Assembly: GCF_003217495.1 (NCBI RefSeq)
Contig: NZ_QJSW01000006.1
Coordinates: 224,883 to 288,882 of the forward strand
DNA: 64,000 bases
Reading direction: 5' to 3'
DNA from: Paenibacillus barcinonensis
GTDB taxonomy: Bacteria; Bacillota; Bacilli; Paenibacillales; Paenibacillaceae
Shown: positions 1-9,741 of the stretch, piece by piece
Numbering within the stretch: the first letter of the stretch is position 1
Layout of the letters: every line of letters begins with the position of its first letter
Notes under the pieces: generated by a model
Databases searched by the model: none
What the model saw: the letters and a program-made list of their open reading frames with translations, nothing else
What the model was told of the DNA's origin: nothing
Position numbers and translations under genes: made by a program

Positions 1-130
1 CCATAATAATCGTTTTGTTGATCGTTTGTTGTTTGAAAAAAGCCATATCTTTCGGCAATCGCCAGGGAAGAGAGTTATTGTGACCGATGACGCCGTTCTC
101 CCCCATTGCCCACACAAGTTCAATACTCAT
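1..130 (-). CDS. folA: Dihydrofolate reductase (5' part only)
   Basis: Only the N-terminal 43 or so codons lie in the window; the gene runs off the left edge. The translation starts MSIELVWAMG and contains NGVIG, LPWRLPKDM and an F..QT stretch ending in a TIIMG-like block. This is the cofactor and substrate binding N-terminus of bacterial DHFR, which reduces dihydrofolate to tetrahydrofolate. The ATG is preceded by GGAAGGAGGGTG, a strong ribosome binding site. It lies 93 bp downstream of thyA on the same strand. The pair makes sense because thymidylate synthase releases dihydrofolate that DHFR recycles. Confidence 0.9.
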   Translation of the reverse strand, partial: MSIELVWAMGENGVIGHNNSLPWRLPKDMAFFKQQTINKTIIM

Positions 131-223
131 CAAACACCCTCCTTCCATCGAACATTACACAAACATATTGGTATACGGCTCTTACTACATGCTGCATATT
201 TCATCCAGTCGCATCGCAGCTTC

Positions 224-1018
224 TTATACTGCTATTGGCGCTTTAATGCCAGGATGATGCTGATAGTTCTCGAATTCGAAATCTTCAAATTTGTAGTCAA
301 AAATAGTATCCGGCTTCCGCTTGATTATGAGCTTAGGCAGGGCAAAAGGCTCACGCTTCAGTTGCGTTTTCACCTGCTCCACGTGATTGGAATAGATATG
401 CACATCGCCACCGGACCAAATAAACTCACCAACCTCCAGATCACACTGCTGAGCAATCATATGTGTCAAAAGTGCATAGCTCGCAATGTTAAACGGCAGT
501 CCAAGGAATGTATCCACGGATCGCATCGTCAGCATACAGGATAACTTACCCTCGGCTACATAAAATTGAAACGCGAAATGACAAGGTGGTAATTTCATAT
601 GGTTAATCTCAGCTACATTCCACGCACTGACGAGATGTCTGCGGGAATCCGGATTATTTTTAATCGAATCAATAACGGCTGCAATCTGGTCTATCTTCTC
701 GCCGTTTGGTGCTTCCCATGTACGCCACTGTGAGCCGTATACCGGGCCCAGATCACCGTTCTCGTCTGCCCAATCGTCCCAGATCTTCACACCGTTTTCT
801 TTCAGATATGCAATGTTCGTATCCCCTCTCAAAAACCACAGCAGCTCATGAATGACCGATTTCAAATGAATTCGCTTTGTAGTAACAAGCGGAAATCCTG
901 CGGACAAGTCATAACGAAGCTGTCTGCCAAACACGGATTGTGTGCCTGTTCCGGTACGATCTCCTTTATGAACGCCATTATCCAATATATCTTGTAATAA
1001 ATCGAGATAGTTTTTCAT
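224..1018 (-). CDS. thyA: Thymidylate synthase
   Basis: This 264-residue protein has the same length as E. coli ThyA. It methylates dUMP to dTMP using methylene-tetrahydrofolate. Visible family signatures are the phosphate-binding RTGTGT near residue 21, YGSQWR, SRRH, the catalytic Cys in LPPCHF near residue 146, [14 protein letters not shown], and the C-terminal [11 protein letters not shown]. The usual RSCD motif reads RSVD here, a conservative family variation. It is followed by folA and probably forms a two-gene operon. It ends 188 bp after the terminator of the pdh operon, so it is likely transcribed separately. Confidence 0.97.
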   Translation of the reverse strand: MKNYLDLLQDILDNGVHKGDRTGTGTQSVFGRQLRYDLSAGFPLVTTKRIHLKSVIHELLWFLRGDTNIAYLKENGVKIWDDWADENGDLGPVYGSQWRTWEAPNGEKIDQIAAVIDSIKNNPDSRRHLVSAWNVAEINHMKLPPCHFAFQFYVAEGKLSCMLTMRSVDTFLGLPFNIASYALLTHMIAQQCDLEVGEFIWSGGDVHIYSNHVEQVKTQLKREPFALPKLIIKRKPDTIFDYKFEDFEFENYQHHPGIKAPIAV

Positions 1019-1124
1019 AATTGATATCCCCTCACCATTCTGTCCTCGCTAATCATTCTAACAGTGTATCACACGGAACGCTTCGATAAAAAGTCAATCC
1101 TTTAACAAATTTCCCGTTAAAAAA

Positions 1125-1156
1125 GAGACGAACAACGCGTTAGCGCCATTCGCCTC
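1125..1156 (-). terminator. Terminator of the pdh operon
   Basis: Read on the minus strand, an 8-bp stem GAGGCGAA/TTCGTCTC (one G-T pair) with an inner GCG..CGC stem is followed by TTTTTT. It lies about 50 bp after the pdhD stop codon. Confidence 0.8.
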
Positions 1157-1205
1157 TTCAAACTGTACATATATAATGCCGGACGAATCCGTTGCTAGGA
1201 TAATC

Positions 1206-2621
1206 TTAGCGGGAGATGATGTGGATCGGGTGACCCATTACCAGTTCCGCTGCTTCCATTACGATCTCGCCCAGTGTAGGGTGAGCGTGAATAGTAAGCG
1301 CCAGATCTTCCAAAGTTGCACCCATTTCGATTGCAAGACCAAGCTCAGCAATCAGGTTGGAAGCTTCCAGACCAACGATTTGGCAGCCCAATACAAGACC
1401 AGTTTCCTCGTCAGCAACGATTTTCACGAAGCCTTCAGCGTGGTTCAAAGATACAGCACGGCCATTACCCGCGTAAGGGAATTTGCCTGCTTTTACTTTG
1501 TAGCCTTTTTCTTTCGCTTCTTTTTCCGTGTAACCTACGCTGGAGCACTCAGGATCTGTGAACACAACGGCTGGCATACATTTGTAGTCTACTACAGATG
1601 GTTGTCCAGCGATTGCTTCAGCAGCCACTTTACCTTCATAAGAAGCTTTGTGTGCCAGAGCCAGACCAGATACGATATCACCAATTGCGAAGATGTGAGG
1701 AATGCTTGTGCGACCTTGGTGGTCAACTTTAACGAAACCACGCTCGTCAACGTCAACACCAATCATGTCAAGACCCAGCTCTCCGTCTGTGTTAGGACGA
1801 CGTCCAACAGTAACGAGCAGGTAATCTGCAGTTACTTCTTTGGATTCACCATTTACAGAATATTTAACAGTAACATCTTTATCTGTTTGCTCAGCGCTTT
1901 CCGCTTTTGCACCCGTTACGATTTCGATGCCTGTTTTCTTCATGTTTTTAGCCACAAGGCTAGTCATGTCTTTATCGAAACCTGGCAGTACAGTATCCAG
2001 ACCTTCAATGATGGTTACTTTTGCACCGAATTTGGAGTACATTTGACCAAGCTCAGCACCGATGTAGCCGCCGCCGATAACGATCATGCTTTTTGGTACT
2101 TCAGGCAGGTTCAATGCTTCTGTCGAAGACAAGATACGTCCGCCAAACGGGAAAGGCTTCAGTTCGATTGGACGGGAACCTGTTGCAATAATTGCATTTT
2201 TGAATTTGTAACGCGGAGATTCGTGATCGTTGAATACACGCGCTTCGTTTTCGTTGATGAACATACACTCACCGTTGAAAACTTCAACTTTGTTGCCTTT
2301 GAGCAAACCAGCTACGCCGCCAGTCATTTTCTTAACAACGCCGTTTTTGAATTCTTGTGTTTTCGCGAAGTCTACTTTTACGTTCTCAGCGGAGATACCG
2401 AAAGCATCGCCGTGAAGTGCAGACTCATATTGGTGTGCAGCAGAGATCAGAGCTTTGGATGGGATACATCCGCGGTTCAAACATACGCCGCCCAGTTCGG
2501 ATTTGTCTACGATCAATACGCTTTGGCCCAGTTGAGCAGCGCGGATGGCAGCTACATAGCCGCCAGGTCCCGCACCAATTACTAATGTGTCGATATTGAG
2601 AGAAGCGTCGCCTACTACCAT
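1206..2621 (-). CDS. pdhD: Dihydrolipoyl dehydrogenase (E3)
   Basis: A 471-residue flavoprotein that reoxidises dihydrolipoamide on E2 and passes electrons to NAD. The N-terminal [17 protein letters not shown] is the FAD-binding dinucleotide fold. [13 protein letters not shown] carries the redox-active disulfide. A second nucleotide fold, [12 protein letters not shown], sits near residue 180. The C-terminal dimer interface has HAHPTLGE with the catalytic His-Glu. It is the last gene of the pdhABCD operon, 3 bp after pdhC, and is followed by a terminator. A long antisense reading frame over this gene is a codon-usage shadow. Confidence 0.97.
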   Translation of the reverse strand: MVVGDASLNIDTLVIGAGPGGYVAAIRAAQLGQSVLIVDKSELGGVCLNRGCIPSKALISAAHQYESALHGDAFGISAENVKVDFAKTQEFKNGVVKKMTGGVAGLLKGNKVEVFNGECMFINENEARVFNDHESPRYKFKNAIIATGSRPIELKPFPFGGRILSSTEALNLPEVPKSMIVIGGGYIGAELGQMYSKFGAKVTIIEGLDTVLPGFDKDMTSLVAKNMKKTGIEIVTGAKAESAEQTDKDVTVKYSVNGESKEVTADYLLVTVGRRPNTDGELGLDMIGVDVDERGFVKVDHQGRTSIPHIFAIGDIVSGLALAHKASYEGKVAAEAIAGQPSVVDYKCMPAVVFTDPECSSVGYTEKEAKEKGYKVKAGKFPYAGNGRAVSLNHAEGFVKIVADEETGLVLGCQIVGLEASNLIAELGLAIEMGATLEDLALTIHAHPTLGEIVMEAAELVMGHPIHIISR

Positions 2622-2624
2622 ATC

Positions 2625-3947
2625 TTACACCTCCATAACAAGCAGCTCAGGGTTAGCGAGCAGCTGTTTAATGTAATTCATAAAGTTTTGTGCTGTTGCG
2701 CCATCAATGATACGGTGGTCGAAGCTCAGGGACAGAGCCATTACAGGTGCTGCAACGATTTCGCCGTTTTTCACAACCGCTTTTTCGCTGATACGTCCAG
2801 TTCCGAGAATAGCAACCTCAGGGAAGTTGATGATCGGAGTGAAGAACATACCACCAGCAGAACCGATGTTTGTGATGGAGATCGTGCTGCCTTTCATTTC
2901 GTTAGGACCCAGTTTACCTTCGCGTCCACGAGCTGCCAGATCACGGATAGAATCAGCGATCATCCAGATGGATTTGCGGTCAGCATCTTTGATAACAGGA
3001 ACGATCAAGCCGTTGTCTGTATCTGTAGCGATACCGATGTTGTAGTATTTTTTGTACACAATTTCATTCGCTTCTTCATCAATCATTGCGTTCAACGCAG
3101 GGAATTGACGGGAAGCCGCAACCAATGCTTTAACGATGAATGGCAGATACGTTACTTTTGTACCTTTTTTCTCAGCAATTGGTTTCATGCGAGTACGGAA
3201 TGCAACCAGTTCAGTTACGTCCACTTCATCCATGATTGTAACGTGTGGTGCAGTGTAAGCTGATTTAACCATCGCATTGGAAATCGCTTTACGGATACCT
3301 TTGAATGGTACGCGCTCTTCTTCAAGACGTTGATCAGCTGCTGCAGCTGCAGGTGCTGCGGATTTTTTCTCTTCTTGAGCAGGTGCTTCGGAAGATGCCG
3401 CCGCGGAAGAACCGCCACCGTTTTTGAAGGCTTCTACATCTTCTTTGGTTACTTTACCGTTGTTGCCAGTGCCGTTAACCTGAGCGATGTCTACACCTTG
3501 CTCACGAGCAAATTTGCGAACGCTTGGCGTTGCCAGAACGTCTTTTGCCGGTACTGCAGGAACGCTGTTGTTTCCGCCTTCTTGAGCTGCATTCGAGCTG
3601 GAAGCTGCTGCAGAAGAACCGCTAGTGTCCGCTCCGCCTTGTGCTGCATCTTTCTCTTGTGAGCCTTGGTCACCAGCAGGAGCGTCATCTTGCTCAGGCA
3701 GTTCGCCTTCTGCATCAATTACCGCTACAACTTCACCAACGTGGCAAACTTGACCGTCTTTAGCGAAAACTTCAGTTACTGTTCCGTTAACCGGACAAGG
3801 AACTTCAACAACCGCTTTGTCGTTCTGCACTTCCATGATGATATCATCGTCAGTTACTTTGTCCCCGACTTTGATGTGCATCTTAATGATTTCGCCTTCA
3901 TGCAGGCCTTCGCCCAGTTCAGGGAATTTATATTCAAATTTAGCCAA
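2625..3947 (-). CDS. pdhC: Dihydrolipoamide acetyltransferase (E2)
   Basis: About 440 residues with one N-terminal lipoyl domain (lysine in NDKAVVEVP near residue 42), an acidic/Ala-rich linker, a peripheral subunit binding domain ([16 protein letters not shown], near residue 140), a second flexible linker, and the catalytic domain with HRIIDGA near the C-terminus. It transfers acetyl groups from E1-generated acetyl-lipoamide to CoA. The start chosen is a TTG ([14 protein letters not shown]) because AAGGAGG lies at correct spacing before it; the upstream ATG in the same frame has no such site. It is preceded by 176 bp that may hold an internal promoter. Confidence 0.95.
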   Translation of the reverse strand: MAKFEYKFPELGEGLHEGEIIKMHIKVGDKVTDDDIIMEVQNDKAVVEVPCPVNGTVTEVFAKDGQVCHVGEVVAVIDAEGELPEQDDAPAGDQGSQEKDAAQGGADTSGSSAAASSSNAAQEGGNNSVPAVPAKDVLATPSVRKFAREQGVDIAQVNGTGNNGKVTKEDVEAFKNGGGSSAAASSEAPAQEEKKSAAPAAAAADQRLEEERVPFKGIRKAISNAMVKSAYTAPHVTIMDEVDVTELVAFRTRMKPIAEKKGTKVTYLPFIVKALVAASRQFPALNAMIDEEANEIVYKKYYNIGIATDTDNGLIVPVIKDADRKSIWMIADSIRDLAARGREGKLGPNEMKGSTISITNIGSAGGMFFTPIINFPEVAILGTGRISEKAVVKNGEIVAAPVMALSLSFDHRIIDGATAQNFMNYIKQLLANPELLVMEV

Positions 3948-4008
3948 CTGAAAAACCTCCTTGATTATTTGCTCCATCCTGAAAACAACCCTTAGCTCCA
4001 AAAACTAA

Positions 4009-4037
4009 CTGTTACTGCGAATGCAAATAACTGTCAA
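4009..4037 (-). promoter_or_regulatory. Possible internal promoter before pdhC
   Basis: On the minus strand TTGACA is followed after 17 bp by TAACAG, in the 176-bp gap between pdhB and pdhC. The -35 is perfect and the -10 weak. It would allow E2 and E3 to be made apart from E1. This is an inference from sequence alone. Confidence 0.35.
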
Positions 4038-4123
4038 TCAAGGGGCTAATGGCTGTTTACAGTGCAGCCTGCGCTGCGATGTGAATCACCATACTGCGCC
4101 TTGCGGCATGTCAGATGATCTGA

Positions 4124-5101
4124 TTAGAAATTCATGACTTTGTTAACCGCTGCAACGATACGCGCAGGGTTAGGCAGCCATGTATCTTCGATTTGTGCAA
4201 ATGGATAGATTGTATCCGGGCCAGCAACACGCAGAACCGGAGCTTCCAGGTGCAGAATTGCTTTTTCATTGATTTGTGCAATGACTTCAGCAGCAATACC
4301 TGCGCTCTTTTGAGCTTCTTGTACAATAATTGCACGATTTGTTTTCTTAACGGAAGCTACGATTGTATCAATATCAATCGGGCTGATTGTACGAAGGTCG
4401 ATAACTTCAACTTTGATGCCTTGTTTTTCAAGCTCTTCTGCTGCTTTTACAGAAGTATGAACCATCATACCGTAAGTGATGATCGTAACATCAGAACCTT
4501 CACGAACAATGTTTGCTTTACCCAGCTCAACAACGTAGTCTTCCTCAGGCACTTCTGCACGGAAAGCATGGTACAGGTTCAAGTGCTCCATGAAGAATAC
4601 TGGATCGTTGTCGCGGATAGAAGCGATCATCAAACCTTTTGCATCATATGGGTTCGAAGGAACTACCACTTTAATACCCGGAGTTTGCGTAAGCAAACCT
4701 TCCAGGGAGTCTGTGTGCAATTCTGCCGCTTTTACGCCGCCACCAAATGGTGTACGGAATACGATTGGAGAATTGTATTTACCACCGGAGCGGTAACGCA
4801 TACGAGCTGCTTGAACCACCATTTGGTCAAGAGCTTCGAAGATAAAACCTACGAATTGAATCTCAGCTACCGGACGGAAGCCTTGAATACCCAGACCAAC
4901 AGCCAAACCGCCGATTGCGGATTCAGCCAGCGGTGTATCAAATACACGCTCTTCACCAAACTCTTTTTGCAAACCTTCCGTTACACGGAAAACGCCGCCT
5001 ACATTACCCACGTCTTCACCGAAGAGCAGAACGTTAGGGTCACGTTTCAGCTCTACGCGAAGCGCATCACGAATTGCTTCTTTCATGTTCAATTGTGCCA
5101 T
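4124..5101 (-). CDS. pdhB: Pyruvate dehydrogenase E1 beta subunit
   Basis: A 325-residue beta subunit of the alpha2beta2 pyruvate dehydrogenase. It shows [44 protein letters not shown], and a C-terminal transketolase domain with [12 protein letters not shown] and [11 protein letters not shown]1 decarboxylates pyruvate on thiamine diphosphate and reductively acetylates E2. The start MAQLNMKEA is chosen because GGAGGAAATGAAGCAA precedes this ATG; the frame is open 17 codons further upstream without a good site. It lies 105 bp downstream of pdhA. Confidence 0.96.
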   Translation of the reverse strand: MAQLNMKEAIRDALRVELKRDPNVLLFGEDVGNVGGVFRVTEGLQKEFGEERVFDTPLAESAIGGLAVGLGIQGFRPVAEIQFVGFIFEALDQMVVQAARMRYRSGGKYNSPIVFRTPFGGGVKAAELHTDSLEGLLTQTPGIKVVVPSNPYDAKGLMIASIRDNDPVFFMEHLNLYHAFRAEVPEEDYVVELGKANIVREGSDVTIITYGMMVHTSVKAAEELEKQGIKVEVIDLRTISPIDIDTIVASVKKTNRAIIVQEAQKSAGIAAEVIAQINEKAILHLEAPVLRVAGPDTIYPFAQIEDTWLPNPARIVAAVNKVMNF

Positions 5102-5206
5102 TTGCTTCATTTCCTCCTTAAACATTGACAGTTCACATTTGAATTCATACATGTATACCGAGACACCGCTACCGGCGCCGGATGTTTATGCTTTATCGGA
5201 AAAAAC

Positions 5207-6274
5207 TTATTGGAAATCAGCTTTTTGCTCTTCCAAGTGCTTAGGCGTTTGTTCGAACATGCTGTCGATCAGGCCCGAAATCGTCATTTTCTCGGTTTTT
5301 TCCGCTTTTTTGATCTCTTCGTTTACTTTTGCTTTTGCTTCTTCTTTCACACGTGCTGTATCTTCTTCAGTCCACAGACCTTTTTTCTCCAGATATTTAG
5401 CAAAACGTGCGATTGGATCTTTTTCACTCCACTCAGCCTCTTCTTCCTTCGTACGATACTTGGAAGCATCATCAGAAAGAGAGTGTGGACGGAAACGATA
5501 AGTTACAGCTTCGATCAACGTTGCGCCCTCACCATTACGTCCGCGTTCAGCAGCTTCCTGAACCGCTTTGATAACAGCAAAGATGTCCATACCGTCAACT
5601 TTAACACCTTTGATACCTGCCGCTACCGCTTTGTGAGCGATGGACAGAGCTGCTGTTTGTTTAGCAAAAGGAGTTGTAATGGCATAGCCGTTGTTTTGTA
5701 CGAAGAAGATTACAGGCAGTTTATATACACCAGCGTAGTTCAGACCTTCATAGAAGTCACCTTCGGAGGAACCGCCATCACCTGTGTATGTGATAACTAC
5801 TTGTTTTTGTTTTTTCAGTTTGTATCCCATAGCAATACCCATTGCATGCAGAATTTGTGCACCAATGATGATTTGTGGCATCAATACGTTAACGCCGTCC
5901 GGGATTTGTCCACCATGCTGGTGTCCACGTGAGTACAAGAATGCTTGATAAAGAGGAAGTCCGTGCCACACGAGTTGCGGAATGTCGCGATAGCCTGGAG
6001 CGATAAAATCTTCTTTTTCAAGAGCAAACTCACTACCAACCATTGTAGCTTCTTGACCAGATACTGGAGCATAGAAACCAAGACGACCTTGACGGCCCAG
6101 GTTTACTGCACGGTCATCCCAAGTACGGGTAAATACCATGCGATACATAATTTCTTTTAATTGATCGTCGGAAAGCTTAGGCATCATGTCTTTGTTAACA
6201 ATTTCGCCGTCAGGAGACAGCACGGACAGAGCTTCTACATCCTCCGTGTATACTTCATAAGGAACCTTGCTCAT
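5207..6274 (-). CDS. pdhA: Pyruvate dehydrogenase E1 alpha subunit
   Basis: A 355-residue alpha subunit, first gene of the operon. The thiamine diphosphate motif GDGGSSEGDFYEGLNYAG with its trailing NNGYAI is clear near residues 165-205. The phosphorylation-loop-like region YRFRPHSLSDDASKYR is also present. ATG was chosen over longer in-frame starts because GAGGTGAAG lies just before it. A good sigma-A-type promoter lies 56-85 bp upstream. The complete E1-E2-E3 set in one operon feeds acetyl-CoA production, and thiamine genes elsewhere in the window make its cofactor. Confidence 0.96.
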   Translation of the reverse strand: MSKVPYEVYTEDVEALSVLSPDGEIVNKDMMPKLSDDQLKEIMYRMVFTRTWDDRAVNLGRQGRLGFYAPVSGQEATMVGSEFALEKEDFIAPGYRDIPQLVWHGLPLYQAFLYSRGHQHGGQIPDGVNVLMPQIIIGAQILHAMGIAMGYKLKKQKQVVITYTGDGGSSEGDFYEGLNYAGVYKLPVIFFVQNNGYAITTPFAKQTAALSIAHKAVAAGIKGVKVDGMDIFAVIKAVQEAAERGRNGEGATLIEAVTYRFRPHSLSDDASKYRTKEEEAEWSEKDPIARFAKYLEKKGLWTEEDTARVKEEAKAKVNEEIKKAEKTEKMTISGLIDSMFEQTPKHLEEQKADFQ

Positions 6275-6329
6275 TTTTTTCTTCACCTCAACAAAAAATT
6301 TGAATATCAAGTTCCGCTGTTATATTATT

Positions 6330-6359
6330 ATTATACACCTGTTTCACTGCATACGTCAA
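6330..6359 (-). promoter_or_regulatory. Sigma-A-type promoter of the pdh operon
   Basis: On the minus strand TTGACG, 18-bp spacer, TATAAT, placed about 55 bp upstream of the pdhA start. It is the best promoter match in the pdhA/esterase intergenic region. Confidence 0.7.
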
Positions 6360-6528
6360 AGAAATCCGTAATATTTTTATGTTTCCTTTCGGATTGTATG
6401 TATAACAGGGGTCTAATATTGGTATAACAGCATAATACATGATTGCGTGTTTGACCCATCCCCGCACCAGGTTAATCTTACCGTATTGCGCGGTCGAATG
6501 CAAAAATAACCCGGAAAGGTGACGTTTT

Positions 6529-7263
6529 ATGACGGATTCCCGCTATTTGAAACGGACGATTGTTAAGGAAGAGATGGAAAGCCGTTATCTCGGTGAGAAA
6601 CGGACCCTTCGTATTTATCTTCCCCCAGGCTACAACGAACTGCTTAGCTACCCTGTAGTGTATTGCCAGGATGGTGAGGAATTTTTTAACTTTGGACGAA
6701 TCGCCACGACCGCTAACCGCATCATTCTGGATGAAGGAGCTGAACCTTTCATTATAGTAGGGGTTCAAGTCGACGTATCCGTAAGAACTCAGGAATATGC
6801 TCCTTTTGGCAATCGGTTCACAGCCTACACCAAGTGCTTTGCAGAAGAGATTATTCCCTATGTAGAGGAGAAATATCCCGTTAGACGTTCTCCGCAGGAG
6901 CGTGTTCTCGCTGGTGATTCGCTTGGCGGCAGCGTGTCCCTCCATCTGGCGCTGCTGTATCCAGAACTGTTTACCCGCGTCATCAGCATGTCTGGCGCAT
7001 TCTACTCTGCTTCTCAGGAAATCTATGCTGCGGCCGAGGATTTGTCATGGCTGTCCATCTGGATGATTGTTGGTTTGCAGGAGACGGCTTTTGAAGCCGA
7101 CACTGGAACTTATGATTTTGTAGAGCTAAACCGAAATACTAGGGATTTGCTGGAGAAACGCGGTGCTCTCGTCTCCTATCAGGAGAAGGACGGGAATCAC
7201 CAATGGGGCTTCTGGCAAAAGGAACTGCCGGAGGCTTTGCTCTACTTTTTGCAAGAACGCTAA
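6529..7263 (+). CDS. Alpha/beta-hydrolase esterase (esterase D/Fes-like)
   Basis: A 244-residue cytoplasmic esterase of the putative esterase superfamily that includes enterochelin esterase and S-formylglutathione hydrolase. RIYLPPGYNE, VVYCQDGEE (oxyanion region), the nucleophile elbow GDSLGGS near residue 131, and a C-terminal GNHQWGFW with the likely catalytic His are visible. There is no signal peptide. The start has AAAGGTGACG in front. It is monocistronic: divergent from pdhA and followed by a terminator. The natural substrate cannot be told from sequence. Confidence 0.75.
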   Translation: MTDSRYLKRTIVKEEMESRYLGEKRTLRIYLPPGYNELLSYPVVYCQDGEEFFNFGRIATTANRIILDEGAEPFIIVGVQVDVSVRTQEYAPFGNRFTAYTKCFAEEIIPYVEEKYPVRRSPQERVLAGDSLGGSVSLHLALLYPELFTRVISMSGAFYSASQEIYAAAEDLSWLSIWMIVGLQETAFEADTGTYDFVELNRNTRDLLEKRGALVSYQEKDGNHQWGFWQKELPEALLYFLQER

Positions 7264-7292
7264 CATCAAGATATAACACATGTATTGGTTAG

Positions 7293-7320
7293 GCGGCTGC
7301 ACAGCCGCTTTTATTTTTTT
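7293..7320 (+). terminator. Terminator after the esterase gene
   Basis: A 7-bp GC-rich stem GCGGCTG/CAGCCGC followed by TTTTATTTTTTT, 30 bp after the esterase stop codon. Confidence 0.85.
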
Positions 7321-7372
7321 AATTTGTTGGTTTCATTCCCGCCCCATTGTTAACGCTTACATTCATGCGATG

Positions 7373-7418
7373 AAAAAGAAGCAGGAGCTTCTGATCATTC
7401 TCGTTTCCATCCTGCCTC
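7373..7418 (-). terminator. Terminator after the phosphatase gene
   Basis: On the minus strand GAGGCAGGA pairs with TCCTGCTTC (one G-T pair) around a 23-base loop, followed by TTTTTC. It lies just downstream of the low-molecular-weight phosphatase gene. Confidence 0.6.
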
Positions 7419-7440
7419 TTTGCCATTTCATCAATGATAT

Positions 7441-7908
7441 TTATAACGAATGCTCTTCTATAATGCTGTTCAATAATACATCACAGCCAGCGTTCACCAG
7501 CTCGTACACTTCTTCGAAGTTGCCTGTGTAATACGGATCAGGTACTTCTCTCAGCTTTTCGTTCGGAAGCAGATCCATAAATTTAAGGATCTCTGCCTCT
7601 TCTCCACCTGGCAAGCTTCGTACATTATCTGCATTGGAGTTATCCATACATATAATGTAGTCAAATTGAGTGAAGTCTTCGCTTGCAAACTGTCTCGCGG
7701 TCATATTTGCATATGAGATTTGAACCGAATCCAGCAATTTTCGTGTACCTTCATGCGGAGGTTTGCCCACATGCCAGTTGCCTGTCCCCGCCGAATCTAC
7801 ACGAATCTGATCTGCGAAGCCGCCCTGAATAACCTTATGTCGCATAACAGCTTCCGCCATAGGTGATCTGCAAATGTTACCAAGACATACAAATACAACG
7901 TTAATCAT
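7441..7908 (-). CDS. Low-molecular-weight protein tyrosine phosphatase
   Basis: A 155-residue protein with the signature P-loop CLGNICRS at residues 8-15 (C-X5-R-S) and the general-acid DPYYTG near residue 125, the classic layout of LMW-PTPs. It hydrolyses phosphotyrosine or phosphoarginine in the cytosol. It starts 1 bp after the TRIC-type channel gene ends on the same strand, so the two form an operon. Whether it acts on Tyr or Arg phosphate (YwlE-like) is not decided by the sequence seen. Confidence 0.93.
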   Translation of the reverse strand: MINVVFVCLGNICRSPMAEAVMRHKVIQGGFADQIRVDSAGTGNWHVGKPPHEGTRKLLDSVQISYANMTARQFASEDFTQFDYIICMDNSNADNVRSLPGGEEAEILKFMDLLPNEKLREVPDPYYTGNFEEVYELVNAGCDVLLNSIIEEHSL

Positions 7909-7909
7909 G

Positions 7910-8617
7910 TTAATCCCCCTTGCCTAAAGTCCCTTGAATTGCAGACGGTGTGTGTTTCATCATCAGTTTCTCCTGCTTCATCACACCAGTATTCCTGTCC
8001 TCAGTTAATGAACGACGCGGCAGCTTCCATTTGTAATGCACCGAGCACATCCGGAAAAAGACTACCGTCACAAAACAAATGAGTAGTCCAACGTTCGTTG
8101 TAAACCAGCCCATGCCAATTGCAAAGCCGGCTGTCATCGCCCATACGGCATAAATTTCATCACGCAGCACAAGTGGTTTACGTCCGGCAAGCAGATCACG
8201 AATAATTCCTCCACCGATCCCCGTCATCACAGCTGCTACAATGACTGCGCTGACTGGATGGCCCATATTAGCCGCATACAATCCCCCCTGGATCGCAAAG
8301 GCAGCCAGTCCAATCGCATCAAATAACGCTTCTGTCCGTTTCCAGTGACCTATCCATTTCAGAGGCAGTACAAAAGCAACAGCTACGGATACCAACGCAA
8401 GCATAATGAGCGAGCCCTGACTCCACAGTGTCGTTACTGGCACACCAATAAGCACATTCCGGATAATCCCTCCACCGAATGCTGTCACAAGTCCCAGCAC
8501 CAGTACACCCAAAATATCATACTCCTCTTCCATTGCCACAAATGCACCGGACATTGCAAATGCAATTGTTCCGATAATGCTGAATACTTCAAAAATGTGT
8601 AAGTCCAACCTGTTCAA
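7910..8617 (-). CDS. TRIC-family trimeric cation channel protein (YicG/YadS-like)
   Basis: A 235-residue membrane protein with about seven hydrophobic segments. The internally repeated pattern shows FGGGIIRNVLIG near residue 50 and GIGGGIIRDLLAGRKP near residue 135, the paired GGG..RD/N motifs of the UPF0126/TRIC family of bacterial cation channels. The C-terminus is a short charged tail. It is first in an operon with the downstream phosphatase gene. Transported ion and role are not known from sequence. Confidence 0.85.
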   Translation of the reverse strand: MNRLDLHIFEVFSIIGTIAFAMSGAFVAMEEEYDILGVLVLGLVTAFGGGIIRNVLIGVPVTTLWSQGSLIMLALVSVAVAFVLPLKWIGHWKRTEALFDAIGLAAFAIQGGLYAANMGHPVSAVIVAAVMTGIGGGIIRDLLAGRKPLVLRDEIYAVWAMTAGFAIGMGWFTTNVGLLICFVTVVFFRMCSVHYKWKLPRRSLTEDRNTGVMKQEKLMMKHTPSAIQGTLGKGD

Positions 8618-8676
8618 ACCTCACTTTTCAAGTCATCTCCATGTCGCTCTTCCCATTGTATCCGCGAGTACAGAAA

Positions 8677-8720
8677 TTGTGCAACCACATTTTGTCGATT
8701 ATACTGGTTTGGTGTATAGT
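8677..8720 (+). promoter_or_regulatory. Two overlapping promoter matches before thiN
   Basis: TTGTGC-17-TATACT (8677-8705) and TTGTCG-17-TATAGT (8692-8720) overlap about 80-120 bp upstream of the thiN start. Either could serve; neither -35 is ideal. Confidence 0.5.
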
Positions 8721-8797
8721 TTTAACACTTGTTTTATTCGAAACCTACTATAAAATGTAAATGGTTCTCCTCTATACATAAGGAAGGATGAAATAGA

Positions 8798-9439
8798 ATG
8801 GATTATAAACGTATCGTGATTTTTACTGGAGGCTTGCTCGCCAAAGAGTTCATCCAGGAAATTCAGACCGATGACATCGTTATCGCAGCTGACCGCGGAG
8901 CCTTGTATTTAATCGAACATGGAATTAAACCCCACATCGCTGTTGGTGACTTTGATTCCATCTCAGAAGCAGAACGCGAGATCGTTAGCAATAATAGTGG
9001 AAAGTTTGTCGCTTGTGATCCTGTGCATAAAGACCTTACCGATACTGAAATGGCTTTTGAAACTGCTCTCGATCACGAGCCTACCCATATTCTCATCTTT
9101 GGCGCAACGGGTACACGGATGGATCATACACTTGCGAATGTTCATATTATGGTTCGGGCCATGCAGCATCATATTTCATGTGCATTGCAGGACGAGCATA
9201 ATTATATGATGCTGACCACGTCAAGTGCTGTTGTGGAGACACGTGGATATACCTATGTTTCACTTCTTCCTTTAACGCACGAGGTTACTGGCATATGTCT
9301 GGAAGGATTCATGTACCCGTTGGATCAGGCAACAATCCGCATGGGACAGTCCCTGGGCATCAGCAACAAGCTGCTAGGTGAATCTGGCACAGTGACAATC
9401 GACAGCGGTCTTCTATTAATTATCCAAAGCAAAGACTGA
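8798..9439 (+). CDS. thiN: Thiamine pyrophosphokinase
   Basis: A 213-residue kinase that converts thiamine to thiamine diphosphate, the cofactor of the PDH E1 encoded nearby. AADRGALYL, GDFDSIS (metal and ATP site), KDLTDTEMA and GATGTRMDHTLAN are the catalytic motifs of the TPK N-terminal domain; the C-terminal part is the thiamine-binding beta domain. An AAGGAAGGATG-like site precedes the ATG. It is monocistronic with promoter matches upstream and a strong terminator downstream. Confidence 0.93.
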   Translation: MDYKRIVIFTGGLLAKEFIQEIQTDDIVIAADRGALYLIEHGIKPHIAVGDFDSISEAEREIVSNNSGKFVACDPVHKDLTDTEMAFETALDHEPTHILIFGATGTRMDHTLANVHIMVRAMQHHISCALQDEHNYMMLTTSSAVVETRGYTYVSLLPLTHEVTGICLEGFMYPLDQATIRMGQSLGISNKLLGESGTVTIDSGLLLIIQSKD

Positions 9440-9525
9440 TATCTTCACTCTCGGGTCCGCATCCATCTATAATTATTACGTTTTTGTAACCTGTTTTTTT
9501 GAGAAAAAAACATAAGAAAACAATT

Positions 9526-9555
9526 AAAATCCCTTGATTTTCAAGGGATTTTTTC
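9526..9555 (+). terminator. Terminator after thiN
   Basis: Stem AAAATCCCTTGA/TCAAGGGATTTT with a 3-base loop and a T tract, about 90 bp after thiN. The A-T ends make it usable on both strands. Confidence 0.85.
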
Positions 9556-9741
9556 GTTTTAAGCTGTTTTCCTATTCGTCAATGATTAATTTTTTGACAT
9601 TTTTAATCATATTTTAATAAAGATAGCCAAACTACTGATCTATCAAGCTTTTTGCTTATGTATCCAATTTCTAGGTTGTTACAAACCTGTTATACTCGCT
9701 CTAGCAACTTAACGAAAACGAATTTTGGAGGTATTAACTAC

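Noticed and set aside
1176..5128. Long open frames opposite pdhD, pdhC and pdhB (for example 1176-2585 and 4193-5128 plus strand)
   Set aside because: They are antisense to well-defined enzymes with biased codons, lack ribosome binding sites and have no protein-like motifs.
7280..7531. Plus-strand frame after the esterase gene
   Set aside because: It covers a terminator and the end of the convergent phosphatase gene, with no ribosome binding site.
9440..9741. Possible riboswitch before the NlpC/P60 gene (cyclic-di-AMP type expected in some relatives)
   Set aside because: None of the conserved core of that riboswitch class is present; only the thiN terminator, an AT hairpin and a TATACT box are visible.
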